A stretch of 64,000 bases of DNA from positions 124,001-188,000 of the forward strand of contig CAWDEC010000007.1 of the NCBI GenBank assembly GCA_963801255.1, written 5' to 3'. This DNA is from JAICXG01 sp963801255. Lineage in GTDB: Bacteria > Verrucomicrobiota > Verrucomicrobiia > Chthoniobacterales > UBA10450. Shown in pieces: positions 26,938 through 36,390 of this stretch (position 1 is its first letter; every line of letters starts with the position of its first letter). The notes beneath the pieces were generated by a model, which saw only the letters and a program-made list of their open reading frames with translations, searched no databases and was not told where the DNA came from. A program made the translations under genes and the position numbers.

Positions 26938-29015
26938 ATTCGCGCAAGTTCCTCGCCGAATTGAAGCGGCGCAATGTCTACAAGGTCGCAGTGGCCTACG
27001 CGGTCGTTGCGTGGCTGCTCATTCAGGCCGCTTCGATTCTCTTCCCGACCTTTGAAGCGCCGCCATGGGTCATGAAGGTGTTTGTCGCGGTAATCGTCCT
27101 CGGCTTTCCCATTGCGTTGGTCTTTTCGTGGGCGTTCGAGCTCACACCGGAGGGGATCAAGCGCGAGGAGAATGTCGCGCCTAACGAGGCTATCACTCGA
27201 CGGACCGGACGGAAGATCGCCGGCATTACCATCGCACTGGCGGCAGTCGCGACCGGTCTCTTTGTCTTTCAACTGCTCCGTCCGAGTCTAACGACTAAAG
27301 GATCGACGCCAGCGATCGCCCGGTCTGCTTCCAACAAATCCATCGCCGTTCTACCGTTCGAAAACCTGAGCGAGGATAAGAGTAACGCGTACTTCGCCAG
27401 CGGGATGCAGGACATGATCCTGACCAAGCTGGCCGCGATTGGTGATCTCAAGGTCATCTCGCGAACCTCGACTGAGCGCTACAAGAGTCATCCCGACGAC
27501 CTGAAAACAGTCGCACAGCAACTTGGCGTTGCCACAATCCTTGAAGGAAGTGTGCAGAAGGCCGGCGAACAGGTGCTGATCAATGTGCAATTGATCGACG
27601 CGGCCAACGATCAGCATCTTTGGGCGGAAGCTTACCCGCGGACGCTCGATAACATCTTTGGTGTCGAGGGGGAAGTAGCAGAAAAGGTCGCCAACGCGCT
27701 CAAAGCGAAACTCGCGCCCGCGGAATCGGCGCGGGTCGCCAATGTCCCCACGAAGAATGGCGCGGCCTTGGAGTTCTATCTTAAAGGCCGTGACCTATCC
27801 GACCGTCTGCGAAACAGCGTAGTAAGTGACCCCATAGCGACGGGTAACCAAGCGAGGGAACTGTTCAAGAGCGCCGTGGCGACCGACCCGAATTTCGCGC
27901 TCGCCTATGTCTCGTGGTCTCGCCTCGAGAGTTACCTCCATTGGTACGGAGTTGATGACAGTCCGGCAGTGATCGATCAGGCCAAGGCATCGGTGGATAT
28001 GGCACTCGCCTTGCAGCCAGATCTGCCAGAAGCGCATCTCGCGATGGGTTACTACCACTATTGGTGCCATCGCGACTACCAGGCGGCGCTGCGTGAGTTT
28101 GCCATCGCCAAGGAAGGCATGCCTAACAGCGCCGAAGTGCTGGCCGCGATCGGCTACGTCTATCGCCGGCAAGGCAAGTGGGACGACGGGATCGAAAGAT
28201 TGAAGCAAGCAGTAGTTATCGATCCGCGCGATTCACTCCTGCGCCGGGAAATTGCTAACTCCTATATGGCCCGGCGTCGCTATGACGAGGCAGCAGTATT
28301 TTCTGCGGAGGCACTCGCAATTGCCCCGGACGACATGGAGACGATCGAGCAACGGGCTGCGAGCGAAGCGTTTCGTGGCAATATGGAGGCAGCGCGGCAA
28401 TTCATCACATCCATTCCACCCGACAAGGATCCGCAAGGCGCCGTCTCACATCTTCGTTTCAAGCTGGCGATGCTCCAAAGGCAACCAGAGGCAGCGTTAA
28501 GCGCCATCGCACACGCGCCGGAATGGTTGATTACTCGCTTCGAGCACAGCTCCGCCCCCATCGAGCTCCTTCGCGGCCAGGCCTTGAAGTTGAAAGGAGA
28601 TGCAGCTGCTGCGCACGCCCAATTCCTCAACGCCGAAGCAAAGCTAAGAGAGTTACTCGCCAATCCGGAAAAGGCAGCTGACGCCAATAGCTATCTCGCG
28701 ATCACTTATGCGGGACTGGGTGACAAGGAAGCCGCCCTGCGAGCCGGGCGTTCTGCGGTCGAAAGCCTGCCTATCTCGCGCGATGCAACCGTAGGGGCAT
28801 TCTACCTCGATCGGCTGGCAAGAGCCGAAGCACAGGTAGGAGAAACACAATCCGCGCTCAAACATATCGATCAGCTTCTTTCTTCAGCCGCCGGCGCCGC
28901 CATCTCCGTTGCCACCGTCCGCATTGACCCAGCCTGGGACCCGATCCGACAGGAGCCCGGCTTCCAGACGTTGCTAACCAAGTACGGCGCCGCTACGCGG
29001 GACTCATCGCGATGA
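26934..29015 (+). CDS. TolB-N-like/TPR membrane protein, array unit 3
   Basis: 693 residues, beginning MNSRKFLAELKRRNVYKVAV (the common anchor, here called A). The loop between TM2 and TM3 contains APNE from a motif copy at 27179. The TolB-N-like part has FASGMQDMILTKLAAIGDLK, a slight change from the usual GVQDEIL. A long TPR body ends in DPAWDPIRQEPGFQTLL. It starts inside the unit 2 stop and ends inside the unit 4 start, so the three are probably translationally coupled. Confidence 0.8.
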   Translation: MNSRKFLAELKRRNVYKVAVAYAVVAWLLIQAASILFPTFEAPPWVMKVFVAVIVLGFPIALVFSWAFELTPEGIKREENVAPNEAITRRTGRKIAGITIALAAVATGLFVFQLLRPSLTTKGSTPAIARSASNKSIAVLPFENLSEDKSNAYFASGMQDMILTKLAAIGDLKVISRTSTERYKSHPDDLKTVAQQLGVATILEGSVQKAGEQVLINVQLIDAANDQHLWAEAYPRTLDNIFGVEGEVAEKVANALKAKLAPAESARVANVPTKNGAALEFYLKGRDLSDRLRNSVVSDPIATGNQARELFKSAVATDPNFALAYVSWSRLESYLHWYGVDDSPAVIDQAKASVDMALALQPDLPEAHLAMGYYHYWCHRDYQAALREFAIAKEGMPNSAEVLAAIGYVYRRQGKWDDGIERLKQAVVIDPRDSLLRREIANSYMARRRYDEAAVFSAEALAIAPDDMETIEQRAASEAFRGNMEAARQFITSIPPDKDPQGAVSHLRFKLAMLQRQPEAALSAIAHAPEWLITRFEHSSAPIELLRGQALKLKGDAAAAHAQFLNAEAKLRELLANPEKAADANSYLAITYAGLGDKEAALRAGRSAVESLPISRDATVGAFYLDRLARAEAQVGETQSALKHIDQLLSSAAGAAISVATVRIDPAWDPIRQEPGFQTLLTKYGAATRDSSR

Positions 29016-31060
29016 ATGAGTTCCTGCAGCGCCTGAAGCAGCGCAAACTGGTACAATGGGCCATCGCCTATGTCGCGGCGGCCTTTGCCCTACTGCAAGG
29101 GATCGACATCGTCGCGCAACAGTTTGGCTGGCCGGAAAGTGTGCGGCGAGGGATGACTTTGGCCCTGGTTGTCGGCTTCTTTGTTACCCTGGTCCTGGCC
29201 TGGTATCACGGCGAACGTGGCGCGCAGCGAGTTAGCGGCACCGAGCTTCTCATTATCGGTTTGGTGCTCGCCCTGGGCGGCGGATTCCTCTGGCGATTTT
29301 CCGCTGCGCATTCAGCAGAAGAAAAGACCCTCTCTTCGCCTAACGATCACAACACTGAGCCGGCTGTTACCATTGCAGAAAAATCAATCGCCGTCCTTCC
29401 TTTTGAAAATCTTAGCGCCGATAAGGAAAATGCTTTCTTCACCGATGGGGTTCAGGATGAGATCCTGACCGATCTCGCACGGGTGGCCGACTTGAAAGTG
29501 ATCAGCCGCACCAGTGTCATGCAGTATCGGGAAACGACGACCCGGAACCTGCGTAGGATCGGCCAGGAGTTGGGTGTAGCCCACCTTCTCGAGGGGAGCG
29601 TGCAGCGCGCCGGTGGAAAAGTCCGGGTGAATGCGCAGCTGATCGACGCGCGGACGGACGCGCATCTCTGGGCGCAGACTTATGATCGCGACCTGGCGGA
29701 TGTGTTCGCCATCCAAAGCGAGATTGCGCAAACCATCGCCGGCCAATTGCAGGCAAAGCTTTCGCCTAACGAACAAAGGGCGATCGAGCAGGTGCCGACA
29801 ACCGACCTGGCCGCGCACGACCTGTTTCTGCGAGCCCGGGTTTTGGACGAGCTTTCGAACGACCCGAATGGTCGCGAATATCTCTTGAAGGCAGCGCAGT
29901 TGTTGGACGAAGCGACCCGGCGCGATCCTAACTTTCTCCTCGCCTATTGTTGGCTGGTCGAAGTGCATACCGACTTATATTGGGGCGCTTTCGATCATAC
30001 TCCCGCTCGACTCGATTTGGCGCACGCGGCGCTGGCCAAAGCCGAAAGTATCCGTCCGGATGCGGGAGAAGTGCACCTGGCGAAAGGCGTTATGGCCTAC
30101 CATGGTTATCGCGATTACGCCGGTGCCCGGACCGAGTTTGCCCTCGCCCGCCGCGCGCTGCCGAATTCCTCTCACCTGGCCATGATGACCGCTGCCGTCG
30201 ATCGACGACAGGGACTTTGGGAGGATGCCTTGAAGAACTTCCATCGTGCCATCGAGTTGGATCCGCTCGATCCCGCGACGTTGCAAGAAACAGGCTTTAC
30301 CTACGGCCGTTTGCGGCGCCGGCCCGAAGGCCAGTCTTATCTGGAGCGAGCCGTGGCAGCCAACCCCGACGATGTCTTTGGCAGATCAATCCTGTGGGCC
30401 CTGGATTATTTTGATCGCGGTGAGACGACATCGTTGCGGGCGCAGCTCGATGATCTTCTGCGCACCGACCCAAATGACGCACGTCGCCTGGCCGCGTTCT
30501 ATGTCGAGGTCGCATTGGCGGAACGCAATCACGCCGCCGCCGAGCATGCATTGCAGTTAGTTCCCGTGGATGGCTCGGTCGATACGACGCTGAATGCGCT
30601 CTGGCCGCATGACTGGTTTGTCGGATTGGTCGCGCAAAGTTTTGGCGATACCAGCACCGCGGAGAAGGCCTTTGCCGCGGCACGCCGAGCGGTTTTACAA
30701 ACAACACAGGAACAACCGGATTACGCGCCGGGTTGGATTATTCTTGGGTTACTTGACGCGGGATTGGGTCATAAGTCAGACGCGATCGCGGAGGGCCGGA
30801 GGGCGCGCGAGTTACTCCCGATTGCAAAGGATGCATTTGATGGTCCGATCTACGCCACCGAGCTCGCCATCATCTATGCCTGGTTAGGCGAGAAGGATCT
30901 CGCGTTCGAACAGCTGAAAGAATCAGCCAGCGCTGCCGCTGGTATTCAATACGGAACCCTGAAACTCTCACCCAGCTTTGACTCGCTGCGCGCCGATCCG
31001 CGCTTCGATCAAATCCTCGCCTCGCTCGCACCAAAGGCCTCTCCACTTTCGAAGAGATGA
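29012..31060 (+). CDS. TolB-N-like/TPR membrane protein, array unit 4 (anchor type B)
   Basis: 682 residues. Its N-terminus differs: FLQRLKQRKLVQWAIAYVAA, then a helix pair and HGERGAQRVSGTELLIIGLV. This anchor (type B) is nearly the same as that of unit 5, although unit 5 has the other body type. The TolB-N-like domain has FFTDGVQDEILTDLARVADL and the TPR body is long. Two motif copies encode SPND (29338) and SPNE (29764) at domain junctions. A 13-codon frame overlaps its stop. Confidence 0.8.
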   Translation: MNEFLQRLKQRKLVQWAIAYVAAAFALLQGIDIVAQQFGWPESVRRGMTLALVVGFFVTLVLAWYHGERGAQRVSGTELLIIGLVLALGGGFLWRFSAAHSAEEKTLSSPNDHNTEPAVTIAEKSIAVLPFENLSADKENAFFTDGVQDEILTDLARVADLKVISRTSVMQYRETTTRNLRRIGQELGVAHLLEGSVQRAGGKVRVNAQLIDARTDAHLWAQTYDRDLADVFAIQSEIAQTIAGQLQAKLSPNEQRAIEQVPTTDLAAHDLFLRARVLDELSNDPNGREYLLKAAQLLDEATRRDPNFLLAYCWLVEVHTDLYWGAFDHTPARLDLAHAALAKAESIRPDAGEVHLAKGVMAYHGYRDYAGARTEFALARRALPNSSHLAMMTAAVDRRQGLWEDALKNFHRAIELDPLDPATLQETGFTYGRLRRRPEGQSYLERAVAANPDDVFGRSILWALDYFDRGETTSLRAQLDDLLRTDPNDARRLAAFYVEVALAERNHAAAEHALQLVPVDGSVDTTLNALWPHDWFVGLVAQSFGDTSTAEKAFAAARRAVLQTTQEQPDYAPGWIILGLLDAGLGHKSDAIAEGRRARELLPIAKDAFDGPIYATELAIIYAWLGEKDLAFEQLKESASAAAGIQYGTLKLSPSFDSLRADPRFDQILASLAPKASPLSKR

Positions 31061-31128
31061 ACTTGCGCGACACCTTCGCCGGCGCAGTGACCGCCTGACT
31101 CCAAACCAAGAACGGCGGCCTTAAACGT

Positions 31129-32412
31129 ATGACTATAGACGCGCAAACTGATCGACAACCGCTCCGCCGAGGGACTCTGGTGCTTGTTTTCCTTCTTGCC
31201 CTCTCGGTCTTTATTAACTATGTCGATCGCGGGAATCTCTCGGTCGCGGCACCCTTGCTGAAAGGCGAGCTTCACCTTTCTGCCTATCATCTCGGCCTTC
31301 TCCTTGGCGCATTCTTCTGGACCTACGTAACTCTCATGGTCGTGAGTGGCTGGCTGGTGGACCGCTTCGATGTGAACTGGGTGCTGGCAGGTGGATTCGC
31401 GATCTGGTCTTTGGCCACAGGGTTGACAGGGATAGTTCATGGCTTTGCAACACTCATGGCTTGTCGTCTCTTACTCGGCGCCGGTGAGTCAGTAGCCTTT
31501 CCGGCTTATGGGAAAATCCTTGCGCGTCACATCGCGCAGGGACACCGCGGCATCGCCAACGCTGCCATCATTAGCGGAATGAGCCTGGGTCCGGCTCTCG
31601 GCACCTTCTTCTGTGGCGGGCTCATGGCGACCTATGGCTGGCGGCCGGTATTCATTGTCCTCGGTTTCGCCGGCCTTCTCTGGCTCGTCCCGTGGATTTG
31701 CTGGATGCCCAAGGCGGCTGCCACCGTGGAGCGGGATGTTTGTCCGGCATCAGTGGGCGAGATTCTTGGACGGCGGGCATTTTGGGGGACGGCGCTGGGG
31801 CATCTCTGCAGTAACTATCCGTTGTATCTCATGATCGTTTGGTTGCCATACTTTTTGGTTAGCGAACGACACCTTTCAATGCAGGAGATGGCGCGGGAAG
31901 GTGCACTGTTCTATCTCATCTTTGCCCTCGCGTCGCCTATCTTCGCATGGCTAGCTGATGCCTGGATCAGGACCGGAGCCAGCCCGAATTTCGTCCGCAA
32001 ACTCTGGATGGGAATTGGTCATTCTATCACCGCAGCTGGCCTGCTTGGATGCGCGACGGCAAGCGCACACACATCTTTCGTTTGTCTCATGATCATGGGA
32101 ATGGGTTGCGGTTTCACTGGACCCACCATCTATGTCTTTGCCCAAACCCTGGCGGGACCCGCGGTCGCGGGAAGATGGACCGGGCTACAGAATGCCATTG
32201 GTAACCTGTCCGGGATTATTGTTGCACCGTTGACCGGCCTGGTGGTGGATCGCACCGGACAGTTCTGGTGGGCCTTTGTCCTGGCTGCCACTGTGACTCT
32301 TTTAGGCGGCGTTTCCTGGGTGTTTCTGACCGGACCGCTCGCGCAGGCCAAATGGCCAAGGGAAATCATTGCCGGGGATGAACTACTCGCCATCGCAACT
32401 TCGCCGACCTAG
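31129..32412 (+). CDS. MFS transporter, ACS (anion:cation symporter)-like
   Basis: 427 residues with about 12 membrane helices. The first helix region FINYVDRGNLSVAAPLL is typical of the ACS branch (hexuronate/glucarate/sialate-like symporters), and AGESVAFPAYGKILARHI matches its helix 4-5 region. It is probably a proton- or cation-coupled importer of organic anions; the substrate cannot be read. It interrupts the TPR array between units 4 and 5, and a broken anchor remnant follows it. Confidence 0.85.
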   Translation: MTIDAQTDRQPLRRGTLVLVFLLALSVFINYVDRGNLSVAAPLLKGELHLSAYHLGLLLGAFFWTYVTLMVVSGWLVDRFDVNWVLAGGFAIWSLATGLTGIVHGFATLMACRLLLGAGESVAFPAYGKILARHIAQGHRGIANAAIISGMSLGPALGTFFCGGLMATYGWRPVFIVLGFAGLLWLVPWICWMPKAAATVERDVCPASVGEILGRRAFWGTALGHLCSNYPLYLMIVWLPYFLVSERHLSMQEMAREGALFYLIFALASPIFAWLADAWIRTGASPNFVRKLWMGIGHSITAAGLLGCATASAHTSFVCLMIMGMGCGFTGPTIYVFAQTLAGPAVAGRWTGLQNAIGNLSGIIVAPLTGLVVDRTGQFWWAFVLAATVTLLGGVSWVFLTGPLAQAKWPREIIAGDELLAIATSPT

Positions 32413-32431
32413 GATCAGAATTCAGCCATCC

Positions 32432-32510
32432 CGATGCAATTTTTTTGCCGAACTCAAACGCCGGAACGCACGCCGAGCCGCCGATTTTATGCCGCGAGCG
32501 CCTGCTTTCT
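32432..32510 (+). pseudogene. Remnant of a TPR-array anchor (type D)
   Basis: Reads NFFAELKRRNARRAADF in one frame, then YAASA in the next frame, matching the start of unit 7 (ELRRRNVLRAAAFYAASAW). It is followed by unrelated sequence. It is a short N-terminal relic left between the MFS gene and unit 5. Confidence 0.7.
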
Positions 32511-32555
32511 ACCGTAAATCGACCGTGAAGTCATCCAACTTTTCTCGGTTGTGCC

Positions 32556-34331
32556 ATGAGTGAATTCTTCCAACGACTGAAAGAACGCAAGCTCGTACAA
32601 TGGGCGATCGCCTATGTCGCAGCGGCTTTCGCTTTGCTGCAGGGTATCGACATAGTTGGACAACAATTCGGCTGGCCCGAAAGTGTGCGGCGCGGGATAA
32701 CTCTGACGTTGGTTGTCGGCTTCTTTGTCACGTTAGTCCTGGCCTGGTATCACGGCGAACGCGGAGCGCAGCAAGTGAGTCGGACTGAGCTTATCCTCAT
32801 CGGTTTGGTACTGGCTCTTGGTGGTGGATTCCTGTGGCGTTTTGCGGTATCGCACTCGCCGGATAGCAAAACCTCGGCTGTACCTAACGAAAGTAAAACA
32901 TCCGAATCCACCCAAACCATTCCCGTGAAATCGATCGCGGTGCTGCCGATGATCAATTCCAGCGGCGATCCAGCTAACGAGTATTTCTCCGACGGCATGT
33001 CGGAAGAATTCATCTCTTCACTCTCGCATTTGCACGACCTCAGGGTCATCGGGCGTACCTCATCCTTTCAGTTCAAAGGCAAGATCGTCGACAGCAAAAC
33101 AATCGGCGAAAAGCTCGGCGTCTACTATCTGCTCGAAGGAAGTGTGCGGAGATCCGCCGATCGCATGCGAATGGCGGTGGCACTGATTAAGTCCGGTGAC
33201 GGCGTCACAGTCTGGTCGGAAACCTACGACCGGGATTTGAAGGACATCTTCGCGGTGCAATCGGAGATCGCCAACGCGGTTGCGAAACAGTTACAAGTTA
33301 CGCTCCTGGGAGATAATGGACAGACGACGCAGTTACTTACGGCCGCAACACCATCGAATCAGAATGTAGAGGCCTACAACGCGCTTTTGCAGGGAAATTT
33401 CTCCTACGAACGCCGCAGCCCGGAGGATTGCCGCAGAGCGGTCGCCCATTATGAGGAGGCGATTCGACTCGACCCGCGTTACGCGCTGGCGTATGCGAAG
33501 CTGTCCTTTGCGACGGGAGCTCTAGCCAGTAACTACGGTGGGATTGCGAACAAGGAAAGAGAAGAAGCGACCGCAAAAGCCCGCGCCGCGGCGGAGAGCG
33601 CGCTCCGTCTTGACCCGAATCTCGCCGAGGCTCATTTGGCAAAAGGCGTAGTTTTGCTAAGTCTCGATTCCGATTTCATCGGCGCCGAAAGAGAGTTCCG
33701 CCGTGCCTCGGAGCTCGCGCCGCAGAATCCGAACGTGTCGCACAATCTTGCCCTCCTGCTGACTAACCTTGGCCGGCTCGACGAAGCGGTCACGCTCGAT
33801 CAGCGAGCAATTGTGCTCGATCCATTGCGCAGCACAGCCCAGATGAGTCTCGCAGTCTCTCTTACCGCGCTTGGCCGTTACGACGAGGCAGAGGCGGCGG
33901 TGCGCAACGCTATCGCGCTCCAGCCGCAGTCCGGGGCAACCTACAAAACTCTGGCGATTATTCAGATTCTGCGCGGCAATCCGGCCGCCGCGCTGGAACT
34001 AGCGAAGCAGGAAACTGATCCGTTCTGGCGTAACGACTCCCTCGCGCTCGCCTACTTTGCACACGGCGACCAGGCCGAGGCCGACGCTCAGTTAAAAAAA
34101 CTCATCGACGAGAATGCGAATGACGCAGGCAGCCAGATCGCCCAGGTCTATGGCCTGCGCAAAGAGCCGGAGAAAATGTTTGAGTGGCTGGACCACGCCT
34201 GGAGCACGCACGACGGCGGTGTAACGGAGATACTGGCAGACCCATTCCTGCGCGCCTACAAAGACGACCCGCGCTTCATTGCCTTCGCCCAAAAGATCAG
34301 AGTGATGCCGAAATCCGCCACCAAGCTATGA
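32556..34331 (+). CDS. TolB-N-like/TPR membrane protein, array unit 5 (anchor B, short body)
   Basis: 591 residues. The anchor (RLKERKLVQWAIAYVAAAFA) is a close copy of unit 4. The TolB-N-like domain is of the second kind: FSDGMSEEFISSLSHLHDLR and GRTSSFQFKGK. The TPR body is short and ends in a TPR-end segment, FEWLDHAWSTHDGGVTEILADPF. A near-miss of the motif (ACCTAACGA) encodes VPNE in the linker. It overlaps a 29-codon frame by ATGA. Confidence 0.8.
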   Translation: MSEFFQRLKERKLVQWAIAYVAAAFALLQGIDIVGQQFGWPESVRRGITLTLVVGFFVTLVLAWYHGERGAQQVSRTELILIGLVLALGGGFLWRFAVSHSPDSKTSAVPNESKTSESTQTIPVKSIAVLPMINSSGDPANEYFSDGMSEEFISSLSHLHDLRVIGRTSSFQFKGKIVDSKTIGEKLGVYYLLEGSVRRSADRMRMAVALIKSGDGVTVWSETYDRDLKDIFAVQSEIANAVAKQLQVTLLGDNGQTTQLLTAATPSNQNVEAYNALLQGNFSYERRSPEDCRRAVAHYEEAIRLDPRYALAYAKLSFATGALASNYGGIANKEREEATAKARAAAESALRLDPNLAEAHLAKGVVLLSLDSDFIGAEREFRRASELAPQNPNVSHNLALLLTNLGRLDEAVTLDQRAIVLDPLRSTAQMSLAVSLTALGRYDEAEAAVRNAIALQPQSGATYKTLAIIQILRGNPAAALELAKQETDPFWRNDSLALAYFAHGDQAEADAQLKKLIDENANDAGSQIAQVYGLRKEPEKMFEWLDHAWSTHDGGVTEILADPFLRAYKDDPRFIAFAQKIRVMPKSATKL

Positions 34332-34417
34332 TTACCCAGGCTGGACAAGCGATCGATTTGAAGCTCGAGATCGGACACCGACTTTTCATCGACATCGTCA
34401 ATTACTCTCCGAAATGA
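34328..34417 (+). CDS. 29-residue frame resembling the start of a class III cyclase domain
   Basis: It encodes a peptide containing LKLEIGHRLFIDIVNYS, which resembles the first beta strand of class III adenylate/guanylate cyclases (typically LFIDIVGYS), including the first metal-binding Asp. It overlaps the unit 5 stop and the unit 6 start by ATGA at both ends. It may be a relic of a cyclase-TPR gene or a short leader peptide coupling the two units. Confidence 0.5.
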   Translation: MITQAGQAIDLKLEIGHRLFIDIVNYSPK

Positions 34418-36162
34418 GCGCGAAGCCTTCTTTCTCTGCCGAGCTGAAACGGCGGAACGTCTACAAGGTCGCGGTCGCGTACGCCGTTGTCGGCTGGTTA
34501 CTCATTCAGGTCGCAACACAGGTCTTTCCCTTTTTCGACATTCCAAATTGGGCTGTGCGCCTCGTCGTGCTTGCAATCATCATTGGATTTCCAATTGCAT
34601 TAGTCATGGCCTGGGCATTCGAGCTTACGCCTGAAGGGCTGAAGCGCACGGAGGTTGCAGACTTAGCAGCACGGAGAGACACAACCTCTCATGCGTGGAT
34701 TTACATTGTAATCGTTGGCGCGCTTTTGTCCGTCGGTCTGTTCATGCTTGGCCGCTACGGATTTCCCGAAAAGAGTTCGTCGCCGGGCGCGTCTTCAGCG
34801 AAATCAATCGCTGTTTTGCCGTTGCTTAACGAAAGTGGCAACCCAAAGGACGAATATTTTTCGGACGGACTGTCGGAGGAACTAATCGCTGCATTGAGTC
34901 AAATCGGAGAACTCAAGGTCATCGGGCGCAGTTCTTCGTTTCGATTCAAGGAGCGCAAAGAGGACAGCAGAACTATTGGCGAAAAGTTAGGCGTCGCGAC
35001 GCTGCTGGAAGGCACGGTCCGCAAACAGGGAAACAAAGTACGCATCGTCGCTGAACTCATTAATGCTTCGGATGGCATCGCCATTTGGACGCAAACGTTT
35101 GATCGCGAGTTAAAAGATATCTTTGCCGTGCAGGAGGAGATCGCCACGAAGGTAGCCTCCTCACTGAAGATGACGCTGCTTGGATCGGATGAACGTCCGG
35201 CGGCGCGTCCGGCAACTGAGAACACTGAGGCGCACAATGCCTATCTACTGGGCCACTTTTATCTTCAGCGGCGCAATGTCGAAGACTATCGCAAAGCAGT
35301 AAGTCATTACGATGAAGCGATTCGTCTCGATCCTGGATACGCGCTCGCTTACACGGAACGTTCCGAAGCCTGGACCCTCATCGGCGATCTCACCGGCCAG
35401 GGTAAAACAGCCTGGCCGAAAGCGCGCAGTGATGCCGAGCAGGCGGTTGCGATCGCTCCTGACCTGGCTGAAGCGCATAGCGCGCTGGGCTGGGTTCGTT
35501 TCTTTACGGAATGGAAATTCGCGGAAGGCCTGAAGGAACTCAGGCGCGCCAAAGAACTTTCGCCTTCGAATCCTACCGCCAACGATTTGCTCATGCGCGT
35601 GCTCGTCTATGTCGGCAGCCTTACCGAGGCGGAGAAACTGGCGCGAGAAGCGATCGAGCTGGATCCGCTTGCGTTCACGCCGCCGTTCAATCTTGCTCGC
35701 ATTCTCTGGTTTGAGGGCAAACTGGATGAAGCGGACGCGGCGGCCCGCAAGGCCGCCGAGTTGCAGCCCGGGGCTGCTTCTAATCACCGCTACCAGGTTT
35801 TCATCGCGATACGACGCGGTGACATGGAAGCGGCATTGCGCGAAGCTCAATTAGAGCCCGACGACACCTATCGCCGTTTCGAGCTCGCACTCGCGCATTT
35901 CGCCCGCAAGGAGCACGCGGCTGCGGACGCGGCCTTAGCCGAACTTATCACCAAGAGTCGAGATATAGCGGCTTATCAGATCGCCCAGGTTTACGCCGTT
36001 CGCGGCGAGAAAGACAAAGCGTTCGAGTGGTTACAGATTTCGTTCGATACGCATGATAGCGGCATGCTGGGTTTCCCGGGTGATCCGTTGTTGAGCGGCT
36101 TACGCGAGGATCCGCGCTACAAAGACCTGGTCGCAAAACTCGGTATGCCCCAAGGGTCATGA
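34414..36162 (+). CDS. TolB-N-like/TPR membrane protein, array unit 6 (anchor A, short body)
   Basis: 582 residues. The anchor (ELKRRNVYKVAVAYAVVGW and helices 2 and 3) is nearly identical to unit 8, but the body is of the short kind. The TolB-N-like domain has FSDGLSEELIAALSQIGELK and EGTVRKQGNKVRI. It ends in FEWLQISFDTHDSGMLGFPG. It starts in the 29-codon frame and overlaps a stub at its end (ATGA at 36159). Confidence 0.8.
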   Translation: MSAKPSFSAELKRRNVYKVAVAYAVVGWLLIQVATQVFPFFDIPNWAVRLVVLAIIIGFPIALVMAWAFELTPEGLKRTEVADLAARRDTTSHAWIYIVIVGALLSVGLFMLGRYGFPEKSSSPGASSAKSIAVLPLLNESGNPKDEYFSDGLSEELIAALSQIGELKVIGRSSSFRFKERKEDSRTIGEKLGVATLLEGTVRKQGNKVRIVAELINASDGIAIWTQTFDRELKDIFAVQEEIATKVASSLKMTLLGSDERPAARPATENTEAHNAYLLGHFYLQRRNVEDYRKAVSHYDEAIRLDPGYALAYTERSEAWTLIGDLTGQGKTAWPKARSDAEQAVAIAPDLAEAHSALGWVRFFTEWKFAEGLKELRRAKELSPSNPTANDLLMRVLVYVGSLTEAEKLAREAIELDPLAFTPPFNLARILWFEGKLDEADAAARKAAELQPGAASNHRYQVFIAIRRGDMEAALREAQLEPDDTYRRFELALAHFARKEHAAADAALAELITKSRDIAAYQIAQVYAVRGEKDKAFEWLQISFDTHDSGMLGFPGDPLLSGLREDPRYKDLVAKLGMPQGS

Positions 36163-36386
36163 GCGAAAAGCCTTCGTTCTTCGCCGAGCTGAAACGGCGT
36201 AACGTTTATAAAGTTGAGGTGGCTTACATCGTCGCAAGCGTTTTTTCATTTTGGCCTAACGAGTATAGGTTGCATGTCGACGGCGGTGAAGCCATGCTCG
36301 GAAAAGGTCGATCCAGTTTGGGACCCGATCCGCAATGCTCCTGGTTTTCAACCATTGCTGGCGGTAAAGGACCTATCGGGCCCTAA
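36159..36386 (+). pseudogene. Internally deleted TPR-array unit (stub)
   Basis: It starts MSEKPSFFAELKRRNVYK like a full unit, then breaks within TM1. After a motif copy (36254-36261) and about 40 bases, the C-terminal end of a long-type unit reappears in the +1 frame (KVDPVWDPIRNAPGFQPLL). Nearly the whole gene between has been lost. The C-terminal piece is in frame with unit 7. A run of four A near the switch could be an extra-base site. Confidence 0.75.
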
Positions 36387-36390
36387 AGAC

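Noticed and set aside
31057..31098. A 13-codon frame overlapping the unit 4 stop
   Set aside because: It starts ATGAACTTGCGCGAC but lacks the FFAEL anchor pattern, so it cannot be called an array relic.
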